64,000 nucleotides of DNA from Luteococcus japonicus (GCF_003752415.1 NZ_RKHG01000001.1:310001-374000); one strand, 5' to 3'; positions 53,035 through 61,472 are shown, numbered from the stretch's first letter. Notes: generated from the letters alone by a model not told the origin. Program-made: numbers and translations.

Positions 53035-53064
53035 GGCGCCCGCCCCCCCAGGGGAGCGGGCGCC
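53035..53064 (-). terminator. Terminator of the envelope-stress operon
   Basis: Stem GGCGCCCGC/GCGGGCGCC (9 bp) with an inner C-run facing GGGG, 18 bp after the stop of the last gene of the minus-strand operon. Confidence 0.65.
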
Positions 53065-53081
53065 GCACCGGACGCATCAGG

Positions 53082-53747
53082 TCAGCCCTGCTTGACCTGC
53101 TTGGCCGAGTCCTTGGCCTCCTCGGCAACCTGCTGCGAGGCGTTCTTGGCCTGGGAAGCCACGTCGTCCCTCGCGGACGAGGCCTCCTCCTTCACGTTGG
53201 AAGCGGCCTGGCCGGCGGTCTGCTTGACGGACTCGACGGCCTCCTGTGCCGGCTGCTGGAGCGCCCCAGCGGCATCCTTGGCGAAGTCCTTGGCCTGTTC
53301 CACATAGGGCTGGGCCTGGTCCTTGGCCTGCTCGACGTAGCGCTTCTCGGCGCGGGTGGCCGGCATCATCCCACCCACCAGGGCCCCGAGGCCGAAGGCG
53401 ACCAGTCCGGCCGCCAGCGGGTTGCCCCGGGTGTTGCGCTTGACGGCGTTGGGGGCGTCCTGCACGTTCTGGCGAACCCCGGAAGCGGCCTCCTGCGCGC
53501 GGCCACGCACGTCATCCACCTTGTCGCCGGCCTGGCCGGCGATGCCCTGGTCCAGGTAGTCGTCCTCGGAGCCGAAGACCTTCTCCTTGACCTGGCCCAC
53601 CTTGTCCTGAACCGACTCCTTGGCCTTGTCCACCTGGTTCTGGGCGATGTTCTTCGGGCTGGCATTGTCTGCCAGGGCGTTCACGTCGTCGCTCAGGTTG
53701 GCGCGGGTGCGTTCGATGTCCTGGCGGATCTCGTCGGGATTGCTCAT
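53082..53747 (-). CDS. DUF3618-type protein with LEA-like helical repeats
   Basis: 221 residues. The N-terminus PDEIRQDIERTRANLSDDVNAL is the DUF3618 signature. A hydrophobic stretch, PLAAGLVAFGLGALVGGMMP (about 108-127), is followed by Ala/Lys/Glu/Gln-rich heptads (YVEQAKD, VKQTAGQAASNVKEEASS) that predict long amphipathic helices like late-embryogenesis-abundant proteins. The ATG overlaps the stop of the holin-like gene. The three-gene operon is typical of actinobacterial envelope-stress loci. Confidence 0.8.
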   Translation of the reverse strand: MSNPDEIRQDIERTRANLSDDVNALADNASPKNIAQNQVDKAKESVQDKVGQVKEKVFGSEDDYLDQGIAGQAGDKVDDVRGRAQEAASGVRQNVQDAPNAVKRNTRGNPLAAGLVAFGLGALVGGMMPATRAEKRYVEQAKDQAQPYVEQAKDFAKDAAGALQQPAQEAVESVKQTAGQAASNVKEEASSARDDVASQAKNASQQVAEEAKDSAKQVKQG

Positions 53748-54187
53748 CGGTTCTTCTCCTCATTGCCCTTGAGGGCATCCGGAATCTGCTTGGCTGTCTG
53801 GGTGGTCTGCGGGATGCCGTCGACATCCTTGAGGGACTTCTTGCCTGCGCTGGCCAGCACGGCCGCGACGATGGCCCACAACACGGCCAGGATCAGGCCG
53901 GACCAGCCGAGCGCCGGGTGGTCGTGGTTGCCGATCCAGATCGCCAGGGTCCACCAGGCGGCGAGGCTCAGGAAGGTCAGCGCCAGGTGCGCCGTGATAC
54001 CGGCGCCACCGAGCATGCCCGCACCCTTGCCGGCCTTGCCGGCATCCTGCTTGAGCTCGGCCTTGGCCAGCTCGAGCTCCTGGCGCACCAAGGTGCTGAA
54101 GTTGCGGCTCAGGTCGCCGACGATGTCGCCGATCGAGCGGCCGTCGTCGTGGCTGGTCGGTTCCTGCGGGACGTGCGCGCCCGTCAT
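53744..54187 (-). CDS. Phage-holin-superfamily (Actino-holin/YqjE-like) membrane protein
   Basis: 147 residues with a cytoplasmic helix (SRNFSTLVRQELELAKAELKQ) and two transmembrane helices (AHLALTFLSLAAWWTLAIWI and WSGLILAVLWAIVAAVLASA). It belongs to the PF07332-like family and, despite the name, is not a phage gene here. It overlaps both neighbours by four bases (ATGA), so stoichiometric production with the helical proteins is likely. Confidence 0.83.
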   Translation of the reverse strand: MTGAHVPQEPTSHDDGRSIGDIVGDLSRNFSTLVRQELELAKAELKQDAGKAGKGAGMLGGAGITAHLALTFLSLAAWWTLAIWIGNHDHPALGWSGLILAVLWAIVAAVLASAGKKSLKDVDGIPQTTQTAKQIPDALKGNEEKNR

Positions 54188-54852
54188 CGCAGACCACCAT
54201 CGAGGTCATGGCCCGGGAGGGGACGCTCGTAGGTCTCCACGCGCTCGTAGGTCTCCACACGGGGACGCTCGTAGGTCTCGACGCGCGGACGGCCTGCCAG
54301 CTGCTGCACCTGCTCCTGGTCCTGCGCGAGGTCGCGCTGACCGCGGGCCAGGCGCCCCACCAGGAGACCGGCGCCGGCAGCGACGGCAAGGAAGGTGGTG
54401 GGCTTGCGGGCGGCGAAGCGGCGCACCTCCAGGAGGACGTCGTCCGGCTCCTTGTCGCCGAGCCAGCTCGCGAGCTTGTCGCCGCGGCCCGCCAGGTCGC
54501 CGGCGAGCTGCGCCACCGGGCCGTTGGCGGAGGACTCGCCGGTCATCTGCTGGAGCTCATGGCTGAGGTTGCGCACCGTGCTGGCCAGGGCGCTCTGCCC
54601 CTCGGATGCGTGGCCGCGGACCTCGCCCAAGGTGGTGTCGATGAGGCCGCGGACCTGGTCGCGGGCCTCGGTGACCACCTGCTCGGCCTCGGCACGAGCC
54701 TGGCCGGCCACCTGCTGGGTGGCCTGGGCGGCCTGGTCCTTGACCTCGGAGGCCTGCGCCGTGGCGTCCTGGCCCACCTTGCGGGCCTCTTCGCGGGCCT
54801 GGTCTGAGGTCTTCTGCTGGTTCACGTGACTCTTGTTCTTGGACTGGGTCAC
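54184..54852 (-). CDS. Coiled-coil membrane-associated protein with C-terminal RVETYER repeats
   Basis: 222 residues, first gene of the operon. An Ala/Gln/Glu-rich helical region (residues 1-130) resembles apolipoprotein/LEA repeats. A hydrophobic segment (TTFLAVAAGAGLLVGRLA) near 151-168 may insert in the membrane. The C-terminus carries three tandem copies of a RVETYERP unit. The GTG start has TAGACA six bases upstream, close to the leaderless pattern. DUF3618-holin-helical protein sets are common in actinobacteria and respond to osmotic or desiccation stress; that role is inference. Confidence 0.72.
   Translation of the reverse strand: MTQSKNKSHVNQQKTSDQAREEARKVGQDATAQASEVKDQAAQATQQVAGQARAEAEQVVTEARDQVRGLIDTTLGEVRGHASEGQSALASTVRNLSHELQQMTGESSANGPVAQLAGDLAGRGDKLASWLGDKEPDDVLLEVRRFAARKPTTFLAVAAGAGLLVGRLARGQRDLAQDQEQVQQLAGRPRVETYERPRVETYERVETYERPLPGHDLDGGLR
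54221..54287 (-). repeat. Three tandem ~20-bp coding repeats
   Basis: GGACGCTCGTAGGTCTCCAC and two near-copies encode repeated RVETYER(P) at the C-terminus of the coiled-coil protein. Unit length varies (18-27 nt), so copy-number change can occur in frame. Confidence 0.7.
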
Positions 54853-54945
54853 GCTTCTTGTCTACGGTCTGGACGGGCCGAGCCGCCACAGTTTCGGCCA
54901 GATCACCTCCTTGGGGGTGGGCGCTTTTCGCCGTCAGCAGAGGGT

Positions 54946-54951
54946 TAGGGT
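54946..54951 (+). promoter_or_regulatory. -10 hexamer of the 69-residue protein gene
   Basis: TAGGGT followed by GGGCCCC (7 nt) and an ATG: leaderless arrangement. Confidence 0.5.
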
Positions 54952-54958
54952 GGGCCCC

Positions 54959-55168
54959 ATGGCAGACAACGTCCACTTCAAGTTCGAGAGTGTTGCAAGA
55001 GCGCGGGAAGCGATGGTCGCGGCCATGGAGCGGGATCTGTCCGCTGTGGTGGAGGAGAGCGATGGGACGGCCCTCGTCCGTGTTCCCCGTGCCCAGCTTC
55101 TGGAGGCGGAGGTGCTGCTGATGCGCCATGGCGGCCATCGGGTCCAGGACGACGAGGCGCAGGGCTGA
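54959..55168 (+). CDS. Small hypothetical protein (69 residues)
   Basis: No recognised domain. Single soluble alpha/beta unit: ADNVHFKFESVARAREAMVA, then SDGTALVRVPRAQLLEAEVL and a short tail. The fold pattern beta-alpha-beta-alpha suggests a ferredoxin-like or ACT-like unit. A good -10 box 7 nt before the ATG and coding-like third-position GC support reality. It is divergent from the stress operon. Confidence 0.6.
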   Translation: MADNVHFKFESVARAREAMVAAMERDLSAVVEESDGTALVRVPRAQLLEAEVLLMRHGGHRVQDDEAQG

Positions 55169-55250
55169 CCCTCCGGGGCAATCCGCGCCAACCCCTGTGT
55201 CACGGGACTCTCACTGCGGTAGTCCAGTGGTCCATCGGAGGAGGTTGGAC

Positions 55251-56156
55251 GTGGACATCGCCGTCAAGGCCCTGTCGCTGGTGGCGGTCATCGTCATCGG
55301 CAACCTGATCAAGAGGCTCGGATGGGTCAGCACCCAGGACTTCGGGGCCTTCGCCAAGATCGTGCTGCGGATCACCCTGCCGTGTGCGCTGATCACCTCC
55401 TTCAACGACTACGACATGCCCGTCTCCCTACTGGGCCTGGCCCTGGCCGGCATCCTGGTCAACCTCGTGCTGCAGGTGGCGGGCTTCCTGCTGGAGGCGC
55501 GGCATGGGCGTCGCAGCCAGGCCTTCGCAGTGCTCAACCTGCCCAGTTTCAACATGGGCGCCTTCGCCACGCCCTACCTCGCCGGCTTCATGGGGCCGGC
55601 CACAGTGGTCCACGCAAGCCTGTTCGACGCCGGCAACGCGATCGCCGCGGCGGGCTACGGCTATGCCTGGGGCACGGGGCGGGCCGACGAGTCCCGCCGC
55701 ACCACCACCACCAGCTTCCTGCGGACCATATCCAGCTCGGTGATCTTCGACGTCTACCTGGTCCTGATCGGGATGCAGCTGATGGACCTGCGCTTCCCGG
55801 CTGCCGTGATCACCTTCACCTCCACCGTGGGAGCGGCCATCACCTTCCTGGCCATGCTGATGATCGGGATCGGGCTGGAGATCCGCCTGGAGCGCAGCCA
55901 GTACCGGCAGGCCGCGCGTTACCTGGCGGTGAGGTACCTGTTGTGTGCCGCGATGGCGACGGTGGTCTGGCAGCTGCCCATCCCGGACGAGCACCGCCTG
56001 TTGCTGGTCATCGTGCTGTTCGCACCCATTGCCGCGATGAGCCCCGGGTTCACCGCCGAGATCGGCTCGGACGTGCAGCTGAGCACGCTCATGACCAGCA
56101 TCAGCATCCTGGTGGGCATCGTGGCGATGCCGTTGTTGGTGCTGCTGCTGGGCTGA
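55251..56156 (+). CDS. AEC-family transporter
   Basis: Auxin-efflux-carrier-type permease, 301 residues with about ten transmembrane helices, including LPCALITSFNDYDMPVSLLG, FNMGAFATPYLAGFMG and AIAAMSPGFTAEIGSDVQLS near the conserved cross-over region. Bacterial members export or import malate, malonate or amino acids; the substrate here is not evident. The GTG start lies six bases after GGAGGAGG, which excludes the longer upstream frame. It is convergent with otsA. Confidence 0.86.
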   Translation: MDIAVKALSLVAVIVIGNLIKRLGWVSTQDFGAFAKIVLRITLPCALITSFNDYDMPVSLLGLALAGILVNLVLQVAGFLLEARHGRRSQAFAVLNLPSFNMGAFATPYLAGFMGPATVVHASLFDAGNAIAAAGYGYAWGTGRADESRRTTTTSFLRTISSSVIFDVYLVLIGMQLMDLRFPAAVITFTSTVGAAITFLAMLMIGIGLEIRLERSQYRQAARYLAVRYLLCAAMATVVWQLPIPDEHRLLLVIVLFAPIAAMSPGFTAEIGSDVQLSTLMTSISILVGIVAMPLLVLLLG

Positions 56157-56170
56157 GGCGGAAGAGCGGT

Positions 56171-57577
56171 TCAGGCTCCCAGATCGCGCAGGAAGTCGTT
56201 GGCCCAGTCGTCGATCTGGTGCGCGAAGACCTGATGGCGCAGGGCGCGCATCCGGCGTGAGCGCGCAGCCCGGGAGTCCGTCGTGGCGCGCAGGATGGTC
56301 TCCTTCATCCCGTTCAGGTCGTGCGGATTGCAGTGGTAGGCCTGCTTGAGCTCCTTGGCAGCGCCCGCGAACTCGCTCAGCACCAGGGCGGCATCATCGC
56401 TCTCGTGACACGCGACGTATTCCTTGGCCACCAGGTTCATCCCGTCACGCAGCGGGGTGACCACCATCACGTCGGCGATGGAGTACATCGCGGCCATGGA
56501 GGTGCGGGGGTATGACTCATGCCGGTAGACGATTGCGGGATTGCCGATCTCACCCACCTGGGAGTTGATCCTGCCCACCAACAGGTCAATGTCGTCGCGC
56601 AGCTTGCGGTATTCCTCGACGCGTTCCCGCGACGGGGTCGCGACCTGCAGGAAGACGGTCTCGTTCGGGTCCAGTTGGCCGTCACGGAAGAGCTCGCCGA
56701 AGGCACGGATCCGCTGTCGTAGTCCCTTGGTGTAGTCGAGCCGGTCGACGCCCAGGAATATGGTCTTCGGATTTCCAAGGTCCTCGCGCAGCTTGGCCGC
56801 CTCGGCCTTGACCTCGGGGTCATCGGCCAGCGCCTTGAAGCCGTCGGCGTCGATGGAGATGGGGTATGCCCTGGCCAGGACCGTGCGGCCGTCCGGGGCG
56901 ATGATGGTGTCCCGGCTCGCCTTGACCCCGGACAGGCGCTTGGCGAGCCGGATGAAGTTGGCCGCTCCACCGGGCAGCTGGAAGCCGATCAGGTCGGCGC
57001 CCAGGAGCCCCTCGATGAGCTGGCGACGCCAGGGGAGCTGCTGGAAGAGCTCCTGCGGCGGGAAGGGGATGTGCAGGAAGAAGCCGATCCGCAGGTCTGG
57101 CCGCAGTTCGCGTAGCATCGCGGGCGCCAGGTGCAGCTGGTAGTCCTGCACCCACACCGTCGCACCATCCGCAGCCACCTCGGCAGCGGCCTGGGCGAAG
57201 CGACGGTTGACGTCGCGGTAGGTGTCCCACCACTCGCGGTGGAACTTCGGGGGAGCCACCACGTCGTGGTAGAGGGGCCACAGGGTGGCATTGCTGAAGC
57301 CCTCGTAGAACTCCTCCACGTCCTGGGTGGACAGTGGCACGGGGACGATCCGGTATCCCTCGTGCTCGAAGCCATCGATGGTCTCGTCCGGGGCGCCATG
57401 CCACCCGATCCAGGCGCCGCCCTTGCGCTTCATGACCGGTTCCAGGGCCGTCACCAGACCTCCGGGGGAGGTGCGCCAGACCGGTTCCCCGTCAGGCCCG
57501 GTCTTGCGGTCCACGGGGAGGCGGTTGGCCACCACCAGGAAGTCGGCTCGGATGGGGGTGCTGGACTGCTCTGGCAT
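56171..57577 (-). CDS. otsA: Trehalose-6-phosphate synthase
   Basis: GT20 enzyme that joins UDP- (or ADP-) glucose and glucose 6-phosphate, cytoplasmic. The N-terminus holds VANRLPV and SPGGLVTAL; WVQDYQLHLAPAMLR, FLHIPFPP and FLGVDRLDYTKGL form the active site, with TPLRDGMNLVAKEYVA near the C-terminus. 468 residues is typical. AGGAAG precedes the ATG. It is divergent from otsB across a 112-bp region with a dyad, so both steps of trehalose synthesis are probably co-regulated. Confidence 0.95.
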   Translation of the reverse strand: MPEQSSTPIRADFLVVANRLPVDRKTGPDGEPVWRTSPGGLVTALEPVMKRKGGAWIGWHGAPDETIDGFEHEGYRIVPVPLSTQDVEEFYEGFSNATLWPLYHDVVAPPKFHREWWDTYRDVNRRFAQAAAEVAADGATVWVQDYQLHLAPAMLRELRPDLRIGFFLHIPFPPQELFQQLPWRRQLIEGLLGADLIGFQLPGGAANFIRLAKRLSGVKASRDTIIAPDGRTVLARAYPISIDADGFKALADDPEVKAEAAKLREDLGNPKTIFLGVDRLDYTKGLRQRIRAFGELFRDGQLDPNETVFLQVATPSRERVEEYRKLRDDIDLLVGRINSQVGEIGNPAIVYRHESYPRTSMAAMYSIADVMVVTPLRDGMNLVAKEYVACHESDDAALVLSEFAGAAKELKQAYHCNPHDLNGMKETILRATTDSRAARSRRMRALRHQVFAHQIDDWANDFLRDLGA

Positions 57578-57601
57578 GTGTCTCTTCCTTCTACGACGAA
57601 G

Positions 57602-57624
57602 TTCGATACCCCGAGACTATCGAA
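57602..57624. promoter_or_regulatory. Dyad between otsA and otsB
   Basis: TTCGAT and ATCGAA face each other over 11 nt, flanked by AGTTCG copies at 57600-57605 and 57630-57635. It is a possible shared operator. Confidence 0.4.
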
Positions 57625-57689
57625 ACCGAGTTCGTACACCCTCACCGTGCGGGGTGGGACGTGCCGTCCGGACATGGCAGGGTTGGGGC

Positions 57690-58583
57690 ATGAGCCATCA
57701 CGAAACGCTCGAGATCCCAGCCCAGGGCACCTGGCGGGCCATCACACCAGCCGGGGCGCAGGCACTGGGGACCGTGGCAGCCGATCCCGACGGGACGCTG
57801 CTGGTCAGCGACTTCGACGGCACGCTGGCACCCATCGTCCCCAACCCCGAGGACTCACGGCTGGACCCGCGCTCCGGCGAGGCCTTCGCGGGGCTGGCCC
57901 GTCGCGTGGGGAAGGTGGCCGTGGTCACCGGGCGCGAGGCCGAGGTGGCGCGTCGCCTGGGAGGCTTCGAACAGCTCGAGGGCTTCGAGTCGCTGGTCCT
58001 TCTCGGCCAGTACGGGCTGGAGGAGTGGGATGCCTCGACCGGTGAGGTCCGTGTGCCCGAAGCCCCGCAGTCCGTGCGGGAGGCGCTCGCCGAGCTGGCG
58101 GACCTCCTGGCCGACCCTAGACTTCCGGACTTCTGCGCGGGCGCCCATCTGGAGGACAAGGGCCGCGCCATCGGCGTCCACACCCGCCGGGCCGCCGACC
58201 CTGCAGCATGCCTGTCCTGGTTGCAGGCCCCTCTTGCCGAGGTGGCGAACAGGCATGGGCTGGTGCTGGAGCCGGGCCGCAATGTGGTGGAGCTGCGCAG
58301 TTCGTCGGTCAACAAGGGCGATGCCATCCGGACACTGGTGGAGCGCTTCAGGCCACGCGTCGTGGTGATGATGGGTGATGACCTGGGGGACCTGGCGGCC
58401 TTCGAGGCCGTCGAATCCCTGTCCGCGCAGGGAATTGTGGGAATCCGCGTGGTGGCCGGTTCGGCGGAGCAGCCTGTGGTCGCGCGCCAGGCAGACGTCT
58501 TGTGTGGCGGGCCGGAAGGAGTGGCCTCCTGGATGGAGGACCTGCTGGCCGCGCTGCCGTCAACAAGTGAGGATTCGCGCTAG
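57690..58583 (+). CDS. otsB: Trehalose-6-phosphate phosphatase
   Basis: HAD-superfamily phosphatase that releases trehalose, 297 residues. Motif I SDFDGTLAPI (nucleophile Asp near 41), motif II VVTGREAE, motif III Lys in SSVNKGDAI and motif IV MMGDDLGDLAAF are all present. The ATG has an imperfect -10 (CAGGGT) six bases upstream and no ribosome-binding site. With divergent otsA it completes the OtsAB pathway, used by actinobacteria for osmotic and desiccation protection. It ends 24 bp before tRNA-Met. Confidence 0.92.
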   Translation: MSHHETLEIPAQGTWRAITPAGAQALGTVAADPDGTLLVSDFDGTLAPIVPNPEDSRLDPRSGEAFAGLARRVGKVAVVTGREAEVARRLGGFEQLEGFESLVLLGQYGLEEWDASTGEVRVPEAPQSVREALAELADLLADPRLPDFCAGAHLEDKGRAIGVHTRRAADPAACLSWLQAPLAEVANRHGLVLEPGRNVVELRSSSVNKGDAIRTLVERFRPRVVVMMGDDLGDLAAFEAVESLSAQGIVGIRVVAGSAEQPVVARQADVLCGGPEGVASWMEDLLAALPSTSEDSR

Positions 58584-58607
58584 TGTTCTGGGGTCAGTCG
58601 GCGGCAG

Positions 58608-58681
58608 GGGGCGTTAGCTCAGCCGGTTAGAGCAGGGGACTCATAATCCCTGGGTCGCGGGTTCGAGCCCCGCACGCCCCA
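58608..58681 (+). tRNA. tRNA-Met (CAT), elongator type
   Basis: Cloverleaf: acceptor GGGGCGT/ACGCCCC, D-stem GCTC/GAGC, anticodon stem GGGGA/TCCCT with loop CTCATAA (anticodon CAT), T-stem GCGGG/CCCGC with loop TTCGAGC, discriminator A. The CTCATAA loop favours elongator Met over lysidine-modified Ile, but this cannot be settled from sequence alone. CCA is not fully encoded (CCC follows). Confidence 0.93.
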
Positions 58682-60314
58682 CCCAAAGTGCCTTACGGGA
58701 ACACGCGACATCAGTAGATGTGGAGTGTTCCCGTTTGGCGTTCTTGCCTCCGGTGGGCCCGCGTATCTCGGTGATGATCGTCTTGAACGGTTCCGCGAGG
58801 CGTGGGCGTAGTTGCTCGTCCTCGGTGATCTCCAGTCGCGTGTAGAAGGCCTGGTTCGCGAGTCTTCGGTTCCCGTCGTCGGAGTGCGCGTAGGCGTGGT
58901 GGGCGTCGGTGAGGAGCCGTAGGGAGTCATGAAGGAACGCCCGTGCCCCGGAATGGTGCTCGTCGTGCTCGCTGAGGCGTTGCTCGATGTCGGCGAGGCC
59001 CGCGCGGAGGCGGTCTTGGTGCCGCTTCAGCGTGGGCAGGTCGATGGCGTCGGCGAAGTGCGCGGCCAGCAGCTTGTCGCTCTCTGCTTCGAGACGTGCC
59101 CGGTTGGTGGTGAGGTCGGCGAACTCCTGATCCCGGCCAGTGCTCTGCTCATCGAACGCGGCATCGACTTCGGCGGCGAGGTGTCGGTAGTCGTCCTCGC
59201 TGATCGTGATGTCCCTGTAGGAGTCTTCGACGAGCCGTTCGGCGACCTGGACGGGTACGGCTCGACGGGTGCAGGTGGTTCTCTTGGCGGCGCGGCCGGA
59301 GCAGATGAAGTAGGCGTAGGTGGTGCCGCGCGGGTTAGTGGCGAAGTCCAGCAGCATCCGCGACCCGCACGACCCGCAGTGCAGTAGACCTTTCAGGTGG
59401 TGTGCGTGCTGGACGTGCCGCGTCATCTTGGCGTTGCGCGCCTTGAGTAGCGATTGCACCTGGTCGAACAGCGCGGGCTCGATCAGCGGCTCGTGCGCGC
59501 CGGGATGCACGGCTCCTTTGTAGCGGATGACGCCTGCGTAGTACGGGTTGGTGAGCAGCTTGTAGAGCGTGTTCTTCCCCAACGGCTTCGACGGCCGCTT
59601 CGGCGACGGCACCGTCGTCAGACCGCGTGCAGTGAGGTCACCCAACAGGCCGGTGACCGAGGTCTCGCCCTTGGCGTAGGTCTCGAACGCCCACCGAACG
59701 AGTGGTGCTCGCTCGGGATCGACCTCGACCGTCCTGACTTCGCGGCCAGCCTCGTCGGTGCGGCGGACGTTGAGGTAGCCGACCGGTGCGCGCATGGGTG
59801 TGCCGCCCTGCGCGAGCTTCTGCGTGAGGCCCTTGGTGACTTCGGTGGCGAGGTTACGGCTGTAGAACTCCGCGATGGATGACATGATGCCGTGCACCAG
59901 CATCCCCGACGGGGTTTGGTCGATCGATTCGGTAGCCGACACGAGCGTCACCCCCGCAGAGAGAAGTGCTTGGTGGATCGCCACGTCGTCGGCGCGGTTG
60001 CGTGCGAGCCGGTCGAGCTTGTGCACGAGGCAGAACGTCACCCGGGTTGCGGTGATGAATGCGAGCATCTCCTTGAGCCCGTCACGATCCGCCGACCGCG
60101 CCGACTCTCCAGCGTCGATGAACTCGCGCACGACCCGTGCGCCCAGTTCAGCGGCCTTCCGCGCGTTGGCCTCGCGCTGCGCGGGGATCGAGAAGCCTTC
60201 GTCGGTGCCGCCGCGCTCGGCCTGCTCGCGGGTCGAGACACGCAGGTAGGACACCGCGAGCAATACCGGTGCCTTCGTCTCGATGCTGGCGGGATTGACG
60301 ATCGCGGTGCTCAT
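58641..60314 (-). CDS. Large serine recombinase (recombinase family integrase)
   Basis: Site-specific recombinase of 557 residues. The resolvase domain has SYLRVSTREQAE with nucleophile Ser27 and KLDRLARNRADD; the recombinase domain begins KLAQGGTPMRAPVGYLNVRR; a zinc ribbon has CGSCGSRM and CSGRAAKRTTC; a coiled-coil follows (about 410-490). AAGGAG precedes the ATG, which overlaps the upstream small gene by four bases. The last ~14 residues (GRAGLEPATQGL) are encoded antisense to tRNA-Met, so the native C-terminus was set by the integration junction. Confidence 0.9.
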   Translation of the reverse strand: MSTAIVNPASIETKAPVLLAVSYLRVSTREQAERGGTDEGFSIPAQREANARKAAELGARVVREFIDAGESARSADRDGLKEMLAFITATRVTFCLVHKLDRLARNRADDVAIHQALLSAGVTLVSATESIDQTPSGMLVHGIMSSIAEFYSRNLATEVTKGLTQKLAQGGTPMRAPVGYLNVRRTDEAGREVRTVEVDPERAPLVRWAFETYAKGETSVTGLLGDLTARGLTTVPSPKRPSKPLGKNTLYKLLTNPYYAGVIRYKGAVHPGAHEPLIEPALFDQVQSLLKARNAKMTRHVQHAHHLKGLLHCGSCGSRMLLDFATNPRGTTYAYFICSGRAAKRTTCTRRAVPVQVAERLVEDSYRDITISEDDYRHLAAEVDAAFDEQSTGRDQEFADLTTNRARLEAESDKLLAAHFADAIDLPTLKRHQDRLRAGLADIEQRLSEHDEHHSGARAFLHDSLRLLTDAHHAYAHSDDGNRRLANQAFYTRLEITEDEQLRPRLAEPFKTIITEIRGPTGGKNAKREHSTSTDVACSRKALWVGRAGLEPATQGL

Positions 60315-60559
60315 GGCGGGTCTCCTTGCGGGATTGGTGCTTGCTCTCGATTCTCTCGCGCACCCCTGACAAACCGAAGGGCTGGAGGTGACTCGGCGAG
60401 ATCGTCGGGCAGCCGGAGCCCGTAGGGGTCGGGCTCGCCAGCGACCCACGCCCGGTGCCGCACCTCGGCGATCCCGAGTACCCACTGGATGAGCTTGCCC
60501 AGGTCAGGCTCATCCCGCCGCGTCACCCGCAGCCGCAGATTTCTCGTCTCGCCAGCCAT
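60311..60559 (-). CDS. Small hypothetical protein coupled to the recombinase
   Basis: 82 residues, Arg-rich: TRNLRLRVTRRDEPDLGKLI then QWVLGIAEVRHRAWVAGEPD. The stop overlaps the recombinase ATG by four bases (ATGA), arguing for coupled translation. No known domain is recognised; a recombination directionality factor or DNA-binding accessory role would fit the position but is a guess. A GTG nine codons upstream is an alternative start and lies within a palindrome. Confidence 0.5.
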   Translation of the reverse strand: MAGETRNLRLRVTRRDEPDLGKLIQWVLGIAEVRHRAWVAGEPDPYGLRLPDDLAESPPALRFVRGARENREQAPIPQGDPP

Positions 60560-60562
60560 GAA

Positions 60563-60684
60563 GGACAGGTGCACGCCTGTCCGCACGATGCACGAAATCG
60601 TGCTTCACGATCGTTCCTCACAGAGAGGACACGCCTCTTGCACATCGAGGATTTGCCACTTACGTCGGTGACGAAACCGACGTA
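60563..60684. promoter_or_regulatory. Three palindromes between the recombinase and Zn-finger genes
   Basis: GGACAGGTGCACGCCTGTCC (60563-60582), GCACGAAATCGTGC (60590-60603) and TACGTCGGT...ACCGACGTA (60661-60684, 6-nt centre) are all perfect in their arms. They occupy the divergent promoter region and are likely operators or part of the att/regulatory region of the element. Confidence 0.55.
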
Positions 60685-60693
60685 TCGTAGAAC

Positions 60694-61410
60694 ATGGCTC
60701 TCAAACGCTACGACTCCGACGAGGCGGAGTTCGATGCCCGCTACCAGCGATGGCTTGCCGCCCTCGAATCCGGCGACGAAGCCGAACTCCTCGAAGCCAC
60801 GATCGCGATCCCCACACTGAACAGCCAGGTACTCGACCGGTTCTTCGCCGTCGAGAGCGACGAGCTCGAGAGGCCTGGGCAACGGGCGATGGAGCAGCGC
60901 CTGATCGTCCTCCTCAGCGAGCTTCGCCCACACGAAGCGGCACGCATCCGTGAACTACACAAGGCCAGGCAACGGCGTCTTGACCGCACGACCCGAGTCG
61001 GACGCATTGTGGAGCTGCCCACGAGGTGCGCGCGCTGCCGCAGCAAGCTCAGGGATGTGAAGCCGACGGGCAGGCCCCGGATCTACTGCTCGCCAGCCTG
61101 CCGCAAGGCCGCGTACGAAGACCGCCGCGCCCACCGCGACGGAGCAGTCAAGGTCCAGGTCGTGGAGCGCGTTGTCACCGAAGTCAGAGAGCGCCGTGTC
61201 GATGTGCCACACCCGCGAATCGACTGCATCAAGTCGGTACTGGCCGATGACGACGCGATGATTCGGGTGATCTGGACGCTCGCCGTCCTAGTGCAAGATC
61301 GCAGCCGCAAGGAGTACGACCCGGACCAACCGAGGTTCGAGCGGCTCCGCCAACACGCAAGGAGCCTGTACGAAGCCCTCGAAGACCGCATGGGCAGCGA
61401 TCAGTCGTAG
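60694..61410 (+). CDS. Hypothetical protein with Cys4-type zinc finger
   Basis: 238 residues, soluble, highly charged. A Cys4 motif CARCRSKL...GRPRIYCSPACRKAA (about residues 110-140) resembles zinc fingers in actinobacterial mobile-element and MerR-like proteins. The N-terminal ~100 residues are helical (ELLEATIAIPTLNSQVLDRF, RIRELHKARQRRLDRTTRVG). It is the first gene after the divergent palindromes and may be the element's regulator. TATCGT five bases before the ATG may be the -10. Confidence 0.6.
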   Translation: MALKRYDSDEAEFDARYQRWLAALESGDEAELLEATIAIPTLNSQVLDRFFAVESDELERPGQRAMEQRLIVLLSELRPHEAARIRELHKARQRRLDRTTRVGRIVELPTRCARCRSKLRDVKPTGRPRIYCSPACRKAAYEDRRAHRDGAVKVQVVERVVTEVRERRVDVPHPRIDCIKSVLADDDAMIRVIWTLAVLVQDRSRKEYDPDQPRFERLRQHARSLYEALEDRMGSDQS

Positions 61411-61460
61411 GACTGCTCGCCGGGCCTGCGTGTTCCCCGTGGCGTGTCGGTGGCCCCGGA

Positions 61461-61466
61461 TACGAT
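61461..61466 (+). promoter_or_regulatory. -10 hexamer of the methyltransferase gene
   Basis: TACGAT followed by 6 nt and GTG at 61473; the GGGAGA between them could alternatively serve as ribosome-binding site for ATG 61479. Confidence 0.4.
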
Positions 61467-61472
61467 GGGAGA

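Noticed and set aside
53744-54187. Phage holin indicating a prophage
   Set aside because: The family is widespread in non-phage actinobacterial stress operons and no phage genes are adjacent.
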